A stretch of 64,000 nt of DNA from Legionella parisiensis. Its GTDB lineage: Bacteria > Pseudomonadota > Gammaproteobacteria > Legionellales > Legionellaceae. The stretch lies in assembly GCF_001467945.1 (NCBI RefSeq), contig NZ_LNYQ01000013.1:382684-446683 (forward strand), in the 5' to 3' direction. The notes beneath the pieces were generated by a model, which saw nothing but the letters and a program-made list of their open reading frames with translations, was not told the DNA's origin and searched no databases. Of this stretch, positions 44,872 through 53,715 are shown one piece after another. The position numbers and the translations under genes are program-made. Every line of letters begins with the position of its first letter. The stretch's first letter is position 1.

Positions 44872-45507
44872 ATGAACTATGATGATCGGTATCAAGCAGG
44901 CCGTGTTCTAGTAGATTCGCTAAAGAATTATGCAAAGCGCACAGATGTAATTGTATTGGCATTACCTCGAGGAGGTGTCCCTGTAGCATATGAAATTGCG
45001 CATAAGCTATCGCTCCCGCTTGATATTTTTATTGTACGTAAGCTAGGTGTTCCTGGACATGAAGAGTTAGCTATGGGAGCTATTGCCTCTGGAGGGATAA
45101 CTGTTTTAAATGAAGAAATAGTCAATTTATTACACATATCCACAGAGGCGATTAATAATATTCAAAAATCCGAACAAGAAGAATTATTGCGACGTGAACG
45201 GGTTTATCGGGGCACGAAACCCTCTCCCGAGTTATTGGGGAAAACCATAATTCTTGTGGATGATGGAATTGCAACCGGCTATACCATGCGCGCAGCAATT
45301 GCTGCTTTGAAACAAAAAAAACCAGCAAAACTTATTGTTGCAATTCCAGTTGCTGCACGCTCGACCTGCGAGGAAATCGCTCCATTAGTTGACGAGATCA
45401 TTTGTCCAATGCGCCCGGTAAATTTTTATGCTGTAGGATTGTGGTACAATGATTTTTCACAAACGACAGATGAAGAAGTGGTGCATTTATTACAGCAACA
45501 TGAATAA
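44872..45507 (+). CDS. Phosphoribosyltransferase domain protein
   Basis: About 212 residues from ATG at 44872 (44866 also possible; GGAGG at 44858-44862 suits the second better). The PRPP loop is IILVDDGIATGYTMRAA, and the N-terminal YDDRYQAGRVLVDSL, VLALPRGGVPVAYEIA and FIVRKLGVPGHEELAMGAI match the PF00156 branch often annotated as predicted phosphoribosyltransferase next to dienelactone hydrolases. Base substrate unknown. Divergent from the aconitase gene. Confidence 0.9.
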   Translation: MNYDDRYQAGRVLVDSLKNYAKRTDVIVLALPRGGVPVAYEIAHKLSLPLDIFIVRKLGVPGHEELAMGAIASGGITVLNEEIVNLLHISTEAINNIQKSEQEELLRRERVYRGTKPSPELLGKTIILVDDGIATGYTMRAAIAALKQKKPAKLIVAIPVAARSTCEEIAPLVDEIICPMRPVNFYAVGLWYNDFSQTTDEEVVHLLQQHE

Positions 45508-45636
45508 AATCTTTCCCAACAACTTATCCTATTCTATGTCTTCAAGGTGCTTGGAGATAAATATTTTTTATTAATTTCATTGTATTTCTCTTTAATTTAA
45601 GTAATAAACAATTGTGAGAAATTGAGAGGCTAAGAG

Positions 45637-46410
45637 ATGAATGATTTAACCAATAAAATTATTTTAATTACAGGAGCTTCCAGTGGTATTGGTCAGGCTT
45701 GTGCACGATTGAGTGCAAAGCATGGAGCTCGATTGATACTCAGCGCTCGACGTGGTGAACGTCTCCAGGTTTTGGCAGAAGAGTTGAATCAACAATACGG
45801 AGAAGAGCATTACGTTTTGCCTTTAGACGTATGTGATCATGAACAAGTCAAGAAACAATTAGGCTCTTTACCGAATGAATGGCGATCTGTAGACGTCTTA
45901 ATTAATAATGCAGGATTGGCATTGGATAGTTTGCCTTTGCAACAAGGAATTGAAGAACATTGGGACGTCATGATTGATACCAATATCAAAGGGCTGCTTT
46001 ATGTAAGTCGTACTTTGATTCCAGGTATGCTGGAACGAGGTCGTGGTCATGTAGTGAATATCAGTTCTGTGGCGGGGCATGAATGTTATCCGAACGGTAA
46101 TGTTTATTGTGCAACGAAACATGCGGTACATGCTATTTCAAAATCAATGAGACTTGATATGCTGGGTAGCCCCGTTCGTGTTACTGAAATCGCTCCAGGG
46201 GCAGTAGAAACGGAGTTTAGTGAAGTACGTTGGAATGATAAGCAAAAAGCAAAACAGTTTTATCAGGATTTTCAACCCTTATTGGCAGAGGATATAGCAG
46301 ATGCCATTGTATATTGTATTACTCGTCCCCAACATATGGATATCGAAGAAATGACGATTATGCCTACGGTGCAAGCTTCTGCAAATCATTTATTTAGAAA
46401 TAAGAAATAA
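45637..46410 (+). CDS. SDR oxidoreductase, YdfG-like
   Basis: 257 residues, classical SDR. Motifs are TGASSGIGQA for the dinucleotide, LDVCDHEQV, LINNAGLAL, NISSVAGHECYPNG with the catalytic Ser, and YCATKHAVHAISK with catalytic Tyr and Lys; IAPGAVETEFS is also conserved. Overall order matches YdfG/serine-3-dehydrogenase (NADP-dependent 3-hydroxy acid dehydrogenase, malonic semialdehyde reductase). Substrate not proven. Stand-alone gene. Confidence 0.92.
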   Translation: MNDLTNKIILITGASSGIGQACARLSAKHGARLILSARRGERLQVLAEELNQQYGEEHYVLPLDVCDHEQVKKQLGSLPNEWRSVDVLINNAGLALDSLPLQQGIEEHWDVMIDTNIKGLLYVSRTLIPGMLERGRGHVVNISSVAGHECYPNGNVYCATKHAVHAISKSMRLDMLGSPVRVTEIAPGAVETEFSEVRWNDKQKAKQFYQDFQPLLAEDIADAIVYCITRPQHMDIEEMTIMPTVQASANHLFRNKK

Positions 46411-46671
46411 GTAAAGTTTGCGCAAAAAACACACATCAATGGCCTCAATGGTCTATTATTTACATATATAGGTAATGACTCTTCCTGGCTGAACCATTCA
46501 ATAACTTCAGGTTGGGAGGTTGTGTTGCTAAGTGGTGTGCAAGCCTACGCAGTTGGTGGGAAGCCTTAAGCTTTGCATAAACCTCCACAGTGAATAATGT
46601 AAGAGGCTCAGGAGACGGGAAGTCGTTGCCTGTATTTTCATTAAGTAAATAAAACAAAAAAAACAACCGCT
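46411..46671. other. Intergenic region
   Basis: About 260 bases before the promoter of the next gene (the whole gap to 46744 is 334). A minus-strand open frame at 46460-46666 is low in complexity of evidence and I do not call it. Nothing else supported. Confidence 0.3.
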
Positions 46672-46700
46672 TTGATCAAAACACAATCGTATTGTATAAT
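46672..46700 (+). promoter_or_regulatory. Sigma-70 promoter
   Basis: TTGATC (46672-46677) and a perfect TATAAT (46695-46700) are 17 bases apart. Start of transcription would be near 46707, and AGGAGG (46734-46739) lies five bases before the ATG at 46745. This is the best promoter I can see in the window. Confidence 0.7.
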
Positions 46701-46744
46701 TATTCTACGAATATTAGATTTGTAATAAGAGCCAGGAGGCTATT

Positions 46745-46975
46745 ATGAAAAAGCTAATTATTTACGTAGCCTTAAGTATCCCGTTTTTCTTAACAGCTTT
46801 GCTCGCTTTTACGGCGTTCCCTTCAGCTCTTGAGAGTCCAGACTTACGGACAGATGTCTCGTCCGTTAACAATAATTTATCAAAATTATCCAATTGTGCT
46901 TATTGGCATCATGGACAGATGGCATCACTGGCATTATTACCAATTATTAAGATTCAGTCTATTAATTATCAATGA
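46745..46975 (+). CDS. Small exported hypothetical protein
   Basis: 76 residues: a signal peptide or single membrane anchor (KKLIIYVALSIPFFLTALLAF) and a short mature part with one Cys and a hydrophobic end (MASLALLPIIKIQSINYQ). AGGAGG gives it a very strong ribosome site and a good promoter stands upstream, so it should be well expressed. The lipoprotein gene starts 14 bp later, surely in the same transcript. Function unknown. Confidence 0.65.
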   Translation: MKKLIIYVALSIPFFLTALLAFTAFPSALESPDLRTDVSSVNNNLSKLSNCAYWHHGQMASLALLPIIKIQSINYQ

Positions 46976-46989
46976 AATAGGAAGAGATC

Positions 46990-47385
46990 ATGAACAGATT
47001 AATGCTTGCTGTAAGCGTGTTAGGCACCATATCATTAGTAACAGGATGTGCTAGGGATCGAGTTTACTATACTCCAAACTATACTACCCCAGTCTCTACT
47101 ACTACAACTAAAACCTATACCAAGACTTACTATACTGCTCCTGCAAAGACCTATACCAAGACTTACTCACCTGCGGTAAAGACCTATTATACCCCGGGTT
47201 ATGCTAAGACTTATTATACCCCAGCCTATAGTACCCCTGCTTCCGTTTATAGGGTTAATCGTTATCAAACAAGTCCTTATTGGGATATAGATTATTACAA
47301 TGATAGCGATGCGTACTATTATGGCTATGATGATTTAGGCAACGTGGGTTATTGGGGTATGTATAATACGTATCAGGTTTATTAA
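46990..47385 (+). CDS. Tyr/Thr-rich repeat lipoprotein
   Basis: 131 residues. The N-terminus has the lipobox SLVTGC (Cys20), so it should be lipid-anchored. The mature part is of very low complexity: repeated K-T-Y-T-K-T-Y, Y-T-P and Y-Y-T-P units (residues ~26-88), then a Tyr/Asp/Gly-rich tail with YYNDSDAYYYGYDD. No domain matches. Such extended Tyr-rich sequence could be a surface or wall-contacting polymer-like segment. It is second in a two-gene unit behind a strong promoter. Confidence 0.8.
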   Translation: MNRLMLAVSVLGTISLVTGCARDRVYYTPNYTTPVSTTTTKTYTKTYYTAPAKTYTKTYSPAVKTYYTPGYAKTYYTPAYSTPASVYRVNRYQTSPYWDIDYYNDSDAYYYGYDDLGNVGYWGMYNTYQVY

Positions 47386-47644
47386 TTAATGAACATGCTT
47401 TCACCAGGTTCATTGAGAGATCCCCGCGGCGAGGATCGAATAAACTGCATAGGGTTGGGTCTCAGACTCTATCTAGGAAAATGTTCCTAATCAATGCTGC
47501 AATACTGATGTATGCAGCGCTTGGTTAGAAATATTTTTCACCACATGCGAAATTATAACCCCATCGCTCGAGTGAGTTTTACCTGTGTAGGAAGTAGTTT
47601 TTTAATTTTGAAAATTCCTAAAACCGGAGGAATTACTCATCGAA
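47386..47644. other. Intergenic region with tandem hairpins
   Basis: 259 bases between convergent genes. GATCCCCGCGGCGAGGATC (about 47419) is palindromic, TAGGAA/TTCCTA (47474-47489) forms a tight hairpin, and GCTGCAATAC/GTATGCAGC (47496-47518) another. Probably transcription ends here from either side. Confidence 0.45.
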
Positions 47645-48214
47645 TTATTCTTTCGCGCGAGAAACGTATTCCCCTTTACGAGTATCTACTTTAATTAACT
47701 CGCCAGTTTGTACGAATAAAGGCACACGCACTACAGCTCCGGTTTCTAAAGTAGCCGGTTTTCCACCGCCTCCAGAGGTATCGCCTTTTAATCCAGGATC
47801 GGTTTCGGTAATTTCCAAAATCACAAAATTCGGTGGTACTACTTGTATTGGCTCATTATTCCAAAGGGTTACGATACAAATATCCTGCTCTTTTAACCAC
47901 TGCGCTGCATCGGCAAGTACTTCTTTAGTCAAAGCATATTGTTCAAAATTATCGGGAACCATAAAATGCCAGTGTTCGCCATCGTTATAAAGATATTGCA
48001 TTTCCATATCAGCTACATCAGCAGAAGAGATGGTTTCATTTGATTTGAGCGTACGCTCTACAACTCGACCTGTTTTTAAGTTGCGAATTTTAATGCGAGT
48101 AAAGGCTTGTCCTTTTCCGGGTTTTACAAATTCGCAATCAAGAATAGTACATGGGGCGTCATCAACCATTACTTTCAAGCCATTCTTTAGTTCATTGCTG
48201 CCATAAGTTGCCAT
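47645..48214 (-). CDS. efp: Elongation factor P
   Basis: 189 residues, the standard EF-P length. Three beta-barrel domains: the N-terminal KOW-like domain with [14 protein letters not shown], where the Lys between G and G (about 34) is the site of beta-lysylation, then the OB domains with [16 protein letters not shown] and the C-terminal [22 protein letters not shown]. It rescues ribosomes stalled at polyproline. The start at 48214 has GGAG six bases upstream. The modifying enzyme gene epmB is divergent, 71 bp away. Confidence 0.97.
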   Translation of the reverse strand: MATYGSNELKNGLKVMVDDAPCTILDCEFVKPGKGQAFTRIKIRNLKTGRVVERTLKSNETISSADVADMEMQYLYNDGEHWHFMVPDNFEQYALTKEVLADAAQWLKEQDICIVTLWNNEPIQVVPPNFVILEITETDPGLKGDTSGGGGKPATLETGAVVRVPLFVQTGELIKVDTRKGEYVSRAKE

Positions 48215-48285
48215 TAGTGCTCCACAGTTGAGATTTTGTTCGGTTTTAGTTAAAGTTCGCACAGTTTATCAAGTCTGTGTAATTA

Positions 48286-49269
48286 ATGCGAGATTCCTCT
48301 TTAAGTTGGCAAAAAAATTTGGCGCAAGGTTTTGCTTCAGTTACTGAACTGTTAACTTTTCTGGAGCTGCCTCCCTCTATTGGAAATTTTGAGGCTGAAA
48401 AGCAATTTCCGAGTCGTATTCCTCTAGGATTTGCAAAGCGCATGCAAAAAGGAAACTCTCGTGATCCTTTATTGCTTCAAGTTTTAGCTACTGAATCTGA
48501 ACTACAGGTCAAGGAAGGATTCAGTGTTGACCCGTTAGATGAGCGCAGTACTAATCCAGTTAGAGGATTAATTCATAAGTATTACGGTCGTGTTTTGTTA
48601 ACCCTGACCGGTGTTTGTGCGGTGAACTGTCGTTTTTGTTTTCGTAGGCATTTTCCCTATCAAGATAACAATCCTGGCCGTAATGGCTTTAAAGCAATTT
48701 GTGATTATCTGGCGCAAGATACCAGTATTACTGAGGTGATTTTAAGCGGTGGAGATCCCTTGCTGGCATCTGATATGGTACTCTCTGAGCTAATACGACA
48801 ATTGGAAGATATTCCTCATCTGCATACTTTGCGTATTCATACACGAATTCCCGTGGTTTTTCCCGAACGGATTGAGCAGGGCTTAATTTCATTATTGAAA
48901 ACAACTCGATTCAAAAAGGTAATTGTGTTGCATTGCAATCATGCACAGGAGTTGGATGAGTCGGTGCGCCAGGCACTTAATGATTTACAGCAAATAGGGT
49001 GTCATTTGTTAAATCAAACTGTTTTATTAGCAGGAATAAATGATGATGCTCATATTCTGGCTGATTTAAGCCACGCTTTATTCGCATACGGGGTTCTACC
49101 TTATTATTTACATCGATTAGATAAAGTAGAGGGAGCCGCTCATTTTGATTTGCCTTTCACCAGGGTACAAAGTATTTATCGGCAATTACAAAATCTTTTA
49201 CCAGGATACTTATTGCCACGCTTAGTTTGTGAAGAGCCCGGAAAGTTAAGTAAAACCCTACTAATTTAA
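48286..49269 (+). CDS. epmB: EF-P (R)-beta-lysylation lysine 2,3-aminomutase
   Basis: 327 residues, radical SAM enzyme. The cluster motif CAVNCRFCFRRHFPY (C-x3-C-x2-C) near residue 115 is diagnostic; ILSGGDPL and HTRIPVVFP match the lysine 2,3-aminomutase family, and the short length without the C-terminal zinc extension marks the EpmB branch. It turns (S)-alpha-lysine into (R)-beta-lysine, which EpmA then attaches to EF-P. Gene order next to divergent efp is the same as in E. coli. No epmA is visible in the window. Confidence 0.96.
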   Translation: MRDSSLSWQKNLAQGFASVTELLTFLELPPSIGNFEAEKQFPSRIPLGFAKRMQKGNSRDPLLLQVLATESELQVKEGFSVDPLDERSTNPVRGLIHKYYGRVLLTLTGVCAVNCRFCFRRHFPYQDNNPGRNGFKAICDYLAQDTSITEVILSGGDPLLASDMVLSELIRQLEDIPHLHTLRIHTRIPVVFPERIEQGLISLLKTTRFKKVIVLHCNHAQELDESVRQALNDLQQIGCHLLNQTVLLAGINDDAHILADLSHALFAYGVLPYYLHRLDKVEGAAHFDLPFTRVQSIYRQLQNLLPGYLLPRLVCEEPGKLSKTLLI

Positions 49270-49363
49270 ACATACTTTTAATAATGTATTTACATTCTTT
49301 TGCGTAAAAAAATTACTGTACAATAGCGTTTATCCAAAATAGAAAAAATTTAAGAGATAAAGA

Positions 49364-50263
49364 ATGAAAAAATTACCTGTCTTAAGCATTGGCGATTCAG
49401 TTGAAATTATTGCACCTGCATCCCGCAGTTCGGACAGCCAATTGTCTGGATTAAAAGAATTATTAGAGTCTTGGGAATTAAACTGCATTGTTCAGAAGGA
49501 TATTTTTGCTCCTGATTTATTATGTGCGAATACAGATGAAATGCGTTTCGTCCATCTTAAAAATGCCCTGCAGAATCGAAAAACAAAAGCGATAATTTGT
49601 GTGCGTGGTGGTTATGGATCCACGCGCTTAATCCCCAAACTAGCAGAAATTCATCCCCCGGATGAGGTCAAAATATTTATTGGTATAAGTGATGTAACTT
49701 GCCTTCATCTTTACTTACAGCAACATTGGGGTTGGCCAACAATTCATGGTGCTGCTGCGCCTGATAAGTTTTCTAAAGAGACGATTGCAGCGATGAAGTC
49801 AATTTTATTTGGGGATGTGCCCGCTCAATTTAACGGATTAATCCCCTTGAACAAGCCTGCACAAAAAGAAGGCTTTATTAAATCGCATGTAACCGGCGGC
49901 AACTTAGCAATAATTCAGTCAGGTGTAGGAACATGTTGGCAAATGGATGGCCGAGATCACATTATTTTACTCGAGGAAATTGGCGAGCGTGGGTACCGTG
50001 TTGATCGCATGTTGGAACATTTAAAGCAGGCAAGTCTTTTTACCCAGGCAGTTGCAATTATACTGGGAGATTTTCTCGAGGGTGATGAACCCAACGGTTC
50101 CTCTTTGATTGAGCCAGTCTTACAGCGTTTTGCTGAAAGTTGTCCTATTCCCGTATTAAGAATTGCAGGAATAGGGCATGGCCCGATTAATTTTCCCATT
50201 CCTTTTGGTACCGAGGCGCATTTACAATTAGGGCAAAAGGCTCAATTAACGTGTTTTCGTTGA
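49364..50263 (+). CDS. ldcA: Murein LD-carboxypeptidase
   Basis: 299 residues, peptidase family S66. VRGGYGSTRLIPKL and IGISDVTCLHL hold the catalytic Ser region, then HGAA, SHVTGGNLAI, LEEIGERGYRVDRML with Glu and GIGHGPINFPIPFG with the catalytic His. It removes the terminal D-Ala from cytoplasmic tetrapeptides during murein recycling. That fits the amgK-murU recycling genes further right. RBS: AAGAGATAAAG, weak. Confidence 0.95.
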   Translation: MKKLPVLSIGDSVEIIAPASRSSDSQLSGLKELLESWELNCIVQKDIFAPDLLCANTDEMRFVHLKNALQNRKTKAIICVRGGYGSTRLIPKLAEIHPPDEVKIFIGISDVTCLHLYLQQHWGWPTIHGAAAPDKFSKETIAAMKSILFGDVPAQFNGLIPLNKPAQKEGFIKSHVTGGNLAIIQSGVGTCWQMDGRDHIILLEEIGERGYRVDRMLEHLKQASLFTQAVAIILGDFLEGDEPNGSSLIEPVLQRFAESCPIPVLRIAGIGHGPINFPIPFGTEAHLQLGQKAQLTCFR

Positions 50264-50370
50264 AGAGTGTTCTGAGTAGAGGATGCAAAATGCCTGCATC
50301 TCCACATGATACACTCCAGCTCTGTGCTACACTCACGATTGAGGTGCATAAAACACGGCAAATCGTTGGG

Positions 50371-52485
50371 TTAAATCGCTTGCTCCTCATCTTGATAGAG
50401 CTTAATAAGCTTCTCCTGGGCACAATTATTTCCTTGAGTTACAGGCTTATAGCTGCCATCACTTTGCATCTCCCACGTGTTACTGTTGTCTTTGAGGTAG
50501 TTTTTAATGATTTCTTGTTTGATTCGTTTTTTGCAGTTTTCATCAAGAATTGGAAACATAATTTCAATACGATGGTACAAATTTCTTTCCATGAGATCGG
50601 CACTTGAACAAAAATAATATTCTTCTTCATGTATGCGGAAGTAAAATACCCGATGATGTTCGAGGAATCGTCCAATGTAGGAAAGCACACGTATATTTTC
50701 TGAAATACCAGAAATTCCTGGTTTGAGGCAACATACACCACGCACAAGCAAATTTATTTTAACTCCTGCTTGTGACGCTTTATATAAAGCCTGAATTATG
50801 GTTTTATCAGCTAACCCATTTACTTTGAGGAGAATTTCTGTGTCTCCTTCTTTTAATGCAACTGCGGTGCATTGTTCAATGTATTGCAACAGTGTTTTTT
50901 GTAACGTAAAAGGTGAGTGGCTTAATGCTTTGAGTTTAACTACTTTGCCAAGGCCGGTTAGCTGTTGGAAAATGATTTGAATATCGGAGGTGATAGTGGG
51001 TTCACAAGTTAATAAACCGAAATCAGTGTAACGTTTTGCGGTGTATTCATGGTAGTTTCCCGTACTTAAGTGTACATAACGCTTGAGTTTCCCATGAGCG
51101 CGCCTGACAACCAGGGTCATTTTGGCATGAGTTTTATACCCTACAACACCATAAAGCACTAAAATTCCTGCGGCATGTAAACGATTTGCCAATTTCAGAT
51201 TCGATTCTTCATCAAAACGAGCTCGTAATTCAATAACGGCAGTAACCTCTTTGCCTGAATGAGCAGCATCCACCAAAGCGTCAACCATCACTGATTGTGA
51301 GCGTGTACGATATAAAGTTTGACTAATCGCCATAACATTAGGATCGCTCGCAGCCTGTCTTACAAAATCAATAACCACTTCAAAGCTTTGGTAAGGGTGA
51401 TGGAGTAGAATGTCTTGTTCGTCAATGACATTAAATAAATTACGTTCTGACTTGGGGAAGTGGGGATATTGTGCTACAAAAGTTGGGTAATTCAAATCCG
51501 GTCTATCAATGCTGTTAATCGCAATTAAATGGCGCTGGATGTTAACCGGTCCATCACAATAATAAGTGTCTTCATGACGTAAATGGTATTTTTGCAATAA
51601 AAAATCAACAATTTTTTCTGGACAATTCTTTTCAATTTCAAGTCGAACTACATGACCATAATGACGGGAAAAAATCTCCCGTTGTACGGCTTTGGCCAAA
51701 TCATCAATTTCTTCTTCCCGCAAAAACAGATCACTATTTCGAGTAAGACGAAAAGAATAACAGCCGCTAATCTCCATCCCCGGAAATAAACTATTGACAT
51801 GGGTAGTAATAATTGAGGAGAGATGAACAAAAAAATGAGCATCTCCGCATAATTCTGAAGGTAAATGAATAATCCTGGGAATCGATCTTGGGGCGTGTAC
51901 TACTGCATAATTAATATTTCGATCAAAAGCATCTTTACCACTTAAGGAAATAATAAAGTTCAGGCTTTTATTAATCAGTTGCGGTAAAGGATGCGCCAAA
52001 TCAAGAGCGATTGGGCTAATTACGGGTTGAATCTCATGTTTAAAATAGTGTTTTGCCCACAAGTGGATGTCGTCGGTCCATTTTTCGGTATCAAGAAAGT
52101 GAATATTTTCCTTACTCAATGCCGGGAGAAGTTGTTTATTATATATGGAGTACAGTTGATCTATGAGTTTATGTGTTTTTTGGCTGATCTGACTAAATGC
52201 TTCATCAGGACGTAAACCATCAATCGTTAATTTTCCTGAGGAAAGGGCAATTTTTTCTTTAAGGCCGGCAACGCGTATTTCAAAAAACTCATCCAGGTTA
52301 CTGCTGCAGATGCTAAGAAAACGCATTCTCTCCAGTAAAGGTACACGTTCATCATTAGCCAACATAAGAACTCTCTGATTAAATGCAATAATAGAAAATT
52401 CTCGATTGATATAATATTCTGGATTATCCGACACAGTTTCCAAGGGAGTAACTCCATTTTTTATAAATAATAATATACTCTGCAT
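50371..52485 (-). CDS. ppk1: Polyphosphate kinase 1
   Basis: 704 residues. All four domains of PPK1 are recognisable: the N-terminal YYINREFSIIAFNQRVL, the head region, and the phospholipase D-like domains with HHPYQSFEVVIDFVRQAA, GVVGYKTHAKMTLVVRR holding the catalytic His that is phosphorylated, and HLSTGNYHEYTAKRYTDF. It makes long-chain polyphosphate from ATP. The ATG at 52485 lacks a ribosome site; the TTG start after GGAG (about 12 codons inside) is a fair alternative. The next genes on this strand, upstream, are chrA and a CYTH-like gene. Confidence 0.95.
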   Translation of the reverse strand: MQSILLFIKNGVTPLETVSDNPEYYINREFSIIAFNQRVLMLANDERVPLLERMRFLSICSSNLDEFFEIRVAGLKEKIALSSGKLTIDGLRPDEAFSQISQKTHKLIDQLYSIYNKQLLPALSKENIHFLDTEKWTDDIHLWAKHYFKHEIQPVISPIALDLAHPLPQLINKSLNFIISLSGKDAFDRNINYAVVHAPRSIPRIIHLPSELCGDAHFFVHLSSIITTHVNSLFPGMEISGCYSFRLTRNSDLFLREEEIDDLAKAVQREIFSRHYGHVVRLEIEKNCPEKIVDFLLQKYHLRHEDTYYCDGPVNIQRHLIAINSIDRPDLNYPTFVAQYPHFPKSERNLFNVIDEQDILLHHPYQSFEVVIDFVRQAASDPNVMAISQTLYRTRSQSVMVDALVDAAHSGKEVTAVIELRARFDEESNLKLANRLHAAGILVLYGVVGYKTHAKMTLVVRRAHGKLKRYVHLSTGNYHEYTAKRYTDFGLLTCEPTITSDIQIIFQQLTGLGKVVKLKALSHSPFTLQKTLLQYIEQCTAVALKEGDTEILLKVNGLADKTIIQALYKASQAGVKINLLVRGVCCLKPGISGISENIRVLSYIGRFLEHHRVFYFRIHEEEYYFCSSADLMERNLYHRIEIMFPILDENCKKRIKQEIIKNYLKDNSNTWEMQSDGSYKPVTQGNNCAQEKLIKLYQDEEQAI

Positions 52486-52501
52486 GTTACTATTTTAGAT
52501 C

Positions 52502-53035
52502 TTAACGAACCAGAAAAAAGCACACTGTTATAAAACCTATAAAACCATAAAAGGGTGATACATTCCAAAAGGTTAAAGCGAGAAAAAATATAAAACAACA
52601 CAGTGCTATTGGAATAGAAAAATACATGCCAACAACACCTTGAGCAACTGAGTAACTGGCTGCAGCAAGTAACGCCAACGCACCATATTGTACCCCAATC
52701 ATTATTTTTCGCATTCCAGGTCCATTATGACTGGTAAGCCAATGATAACCTGCTATGGCCATTAATAATCCTGGCAAATTAAGGCTAAGCACAGCAAGAA
52801 CCAAACCTGTAATTCCGGCAGCTTTATATCCAATAAGGGCAGATAATTTTACTCCGGTTAACCCTGGAAAAATAAAAGTTGAACCAACCATGGCAATGAA
52901 TTCTTCTTGTCCAATCCACTGTCGATATTCAACCGCCTCATATTCCATTAGTTTTAACATGGAATTACCTCCTCCCAGGGAAATAAGACCAATTTTTCCA
53001 AAGCTTAAAATAATCGCGACCAGGGTATTTATCAT
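52502..53035 (-). CDS. Half-size ChrA-type chromate/anion transporter
   Basis: 177 residues, one CHR domain (PF02417) with about five membrane segments. Family signatures are GKIGLISLGGGNSMLKLMEYE, WIGQEEFIAM and FIFPGLTGVKLSALIGY. Short ChrA proteins usually work as pairs of two adjacent half genes; only one is here. The start overlaps the gene to its right by 4 bp (ATGA-type), showing coupling. True substrate may be another anion. Confidence 0.88.
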   Translation of the reverse strand: MINTLVAIILSFGKIGLISLGGGNSMLKLMEYEAVEYRQWIGQEEFIAMVGSTFIFPGLTGVKLSALIGYKAAGITGLVLAVLSLNLPGLLMAIAGYHWLTSHNGPGMRKIMIGVQYGALALLAAASYSVAQGVVGMYFSIPIALCCFIFFLALTFWNVSPFYGFIGFITVCFFLVR

Positions 53036-53646
53036 AATTGCAGTAAATTTTTCAGGAAAGTTACATATTCGCAGGAAACGGGTTGATCCAGCAAGTGTTT
53101 GGAAATCATCTCTACGAGACGAAGAGATCTTCCTTCAATACATACGCTAAAATAAATTTTTTGGTGTACTTCAAGACGAGCAAGCTCGATTTTCACTTTA
53201 GGTTTCGTTGGACATTTATAGACAAGCGCATCTTTTGTAACAGAGACTTCGATGCCTTCCTTTTCAACTTGGTGCATCATCTCCTGTAACTCTGGAGGAA
53301 TGGGGTGGTGTTGAGTTCGCTCAAGAATAATTTTTGTCCCATAACCAACAGCGTGGTTTGTTTGTTTAAGTAAAGGTTTATAAAGCAACCGATCTCGGCG
53401 TTTCTTGATGTTGTAGTTTTGACTAGGCAGCAAATAATAATCATCTTGTCGATGCTTCTGTTTATAATTCGCTAATTCGAGTAATGAATTATCAATTGTG
53501 TTTAAAATAATCGGTTGATTATCCGGCCAAAAATAACGAATCTCCCATTTCAATTGTTCGTCTTTTTTATCCACCAAATCAGCCAATGGTATGCTTGTTT
53601 TTGGGGTAAATTCGAAATTCCAGGCTAGGCGTTGGTTCGTACTCAA
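53032..53646 (-). CDS. Hypothetical protein, possibly CYTH-like
   Basis: 204 residues, soluble, very rich in K, R, E and Q. WEIRYFWPDNQPIIL, ELANYKQKHRQDDYYLL and the basic YNIKKRRDRLLYKPL segment follow in an order that loosely resembles the CYTH/triphosphate-tunnel fold (acidic strand, Y-Y-L, then a basic strand). That is a weak likeness and I would not rely on it. The next genes are a half-size ChrA (4-bp overlap) and ppk1; CYTH proteins often bind polyphosphate, so the context is interesting. Confidence 0.6.
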   Translation of the reverse strand: MSTNQRLAWNFEFTPKTSIPLADLVDKKDEQLKWEIRYFWPDNQPIILNTIDNSLLELANYKQKHRQDDYYLLPSQNYNIKKRRDRLLYKPLLKQTNHAVGYGTKIILERTQHHPIPPELQEMMHQVEKEGIEVSVTKDALVYKCPTKPKVKIELARLEVHQKIYFSVCIEGRSLRLVEMISKHLLDQPVSCEYVTFLKNLLQL

Positions 53647-53715
53647 TTGCTACTCGCAAAATAAAGAGTATATACTACAGCTTTATTATGCAAAGCAAGG
53701 GAAGGTATTGATATT

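Noticed and set aside
46460..46666. Minus-strand 68-codon open frame in the gap after the SDR gene
   Set aside because: No ribosome site, odd amino-acid make-up and no family; the plus-strand promoter lies just beyond it.
47512..47694. Plus-strand 60-codon open frame overlapping the end of efp
   Set aside because: It lies antisense to the well-supported efp C-terminus and has no ribosome site.
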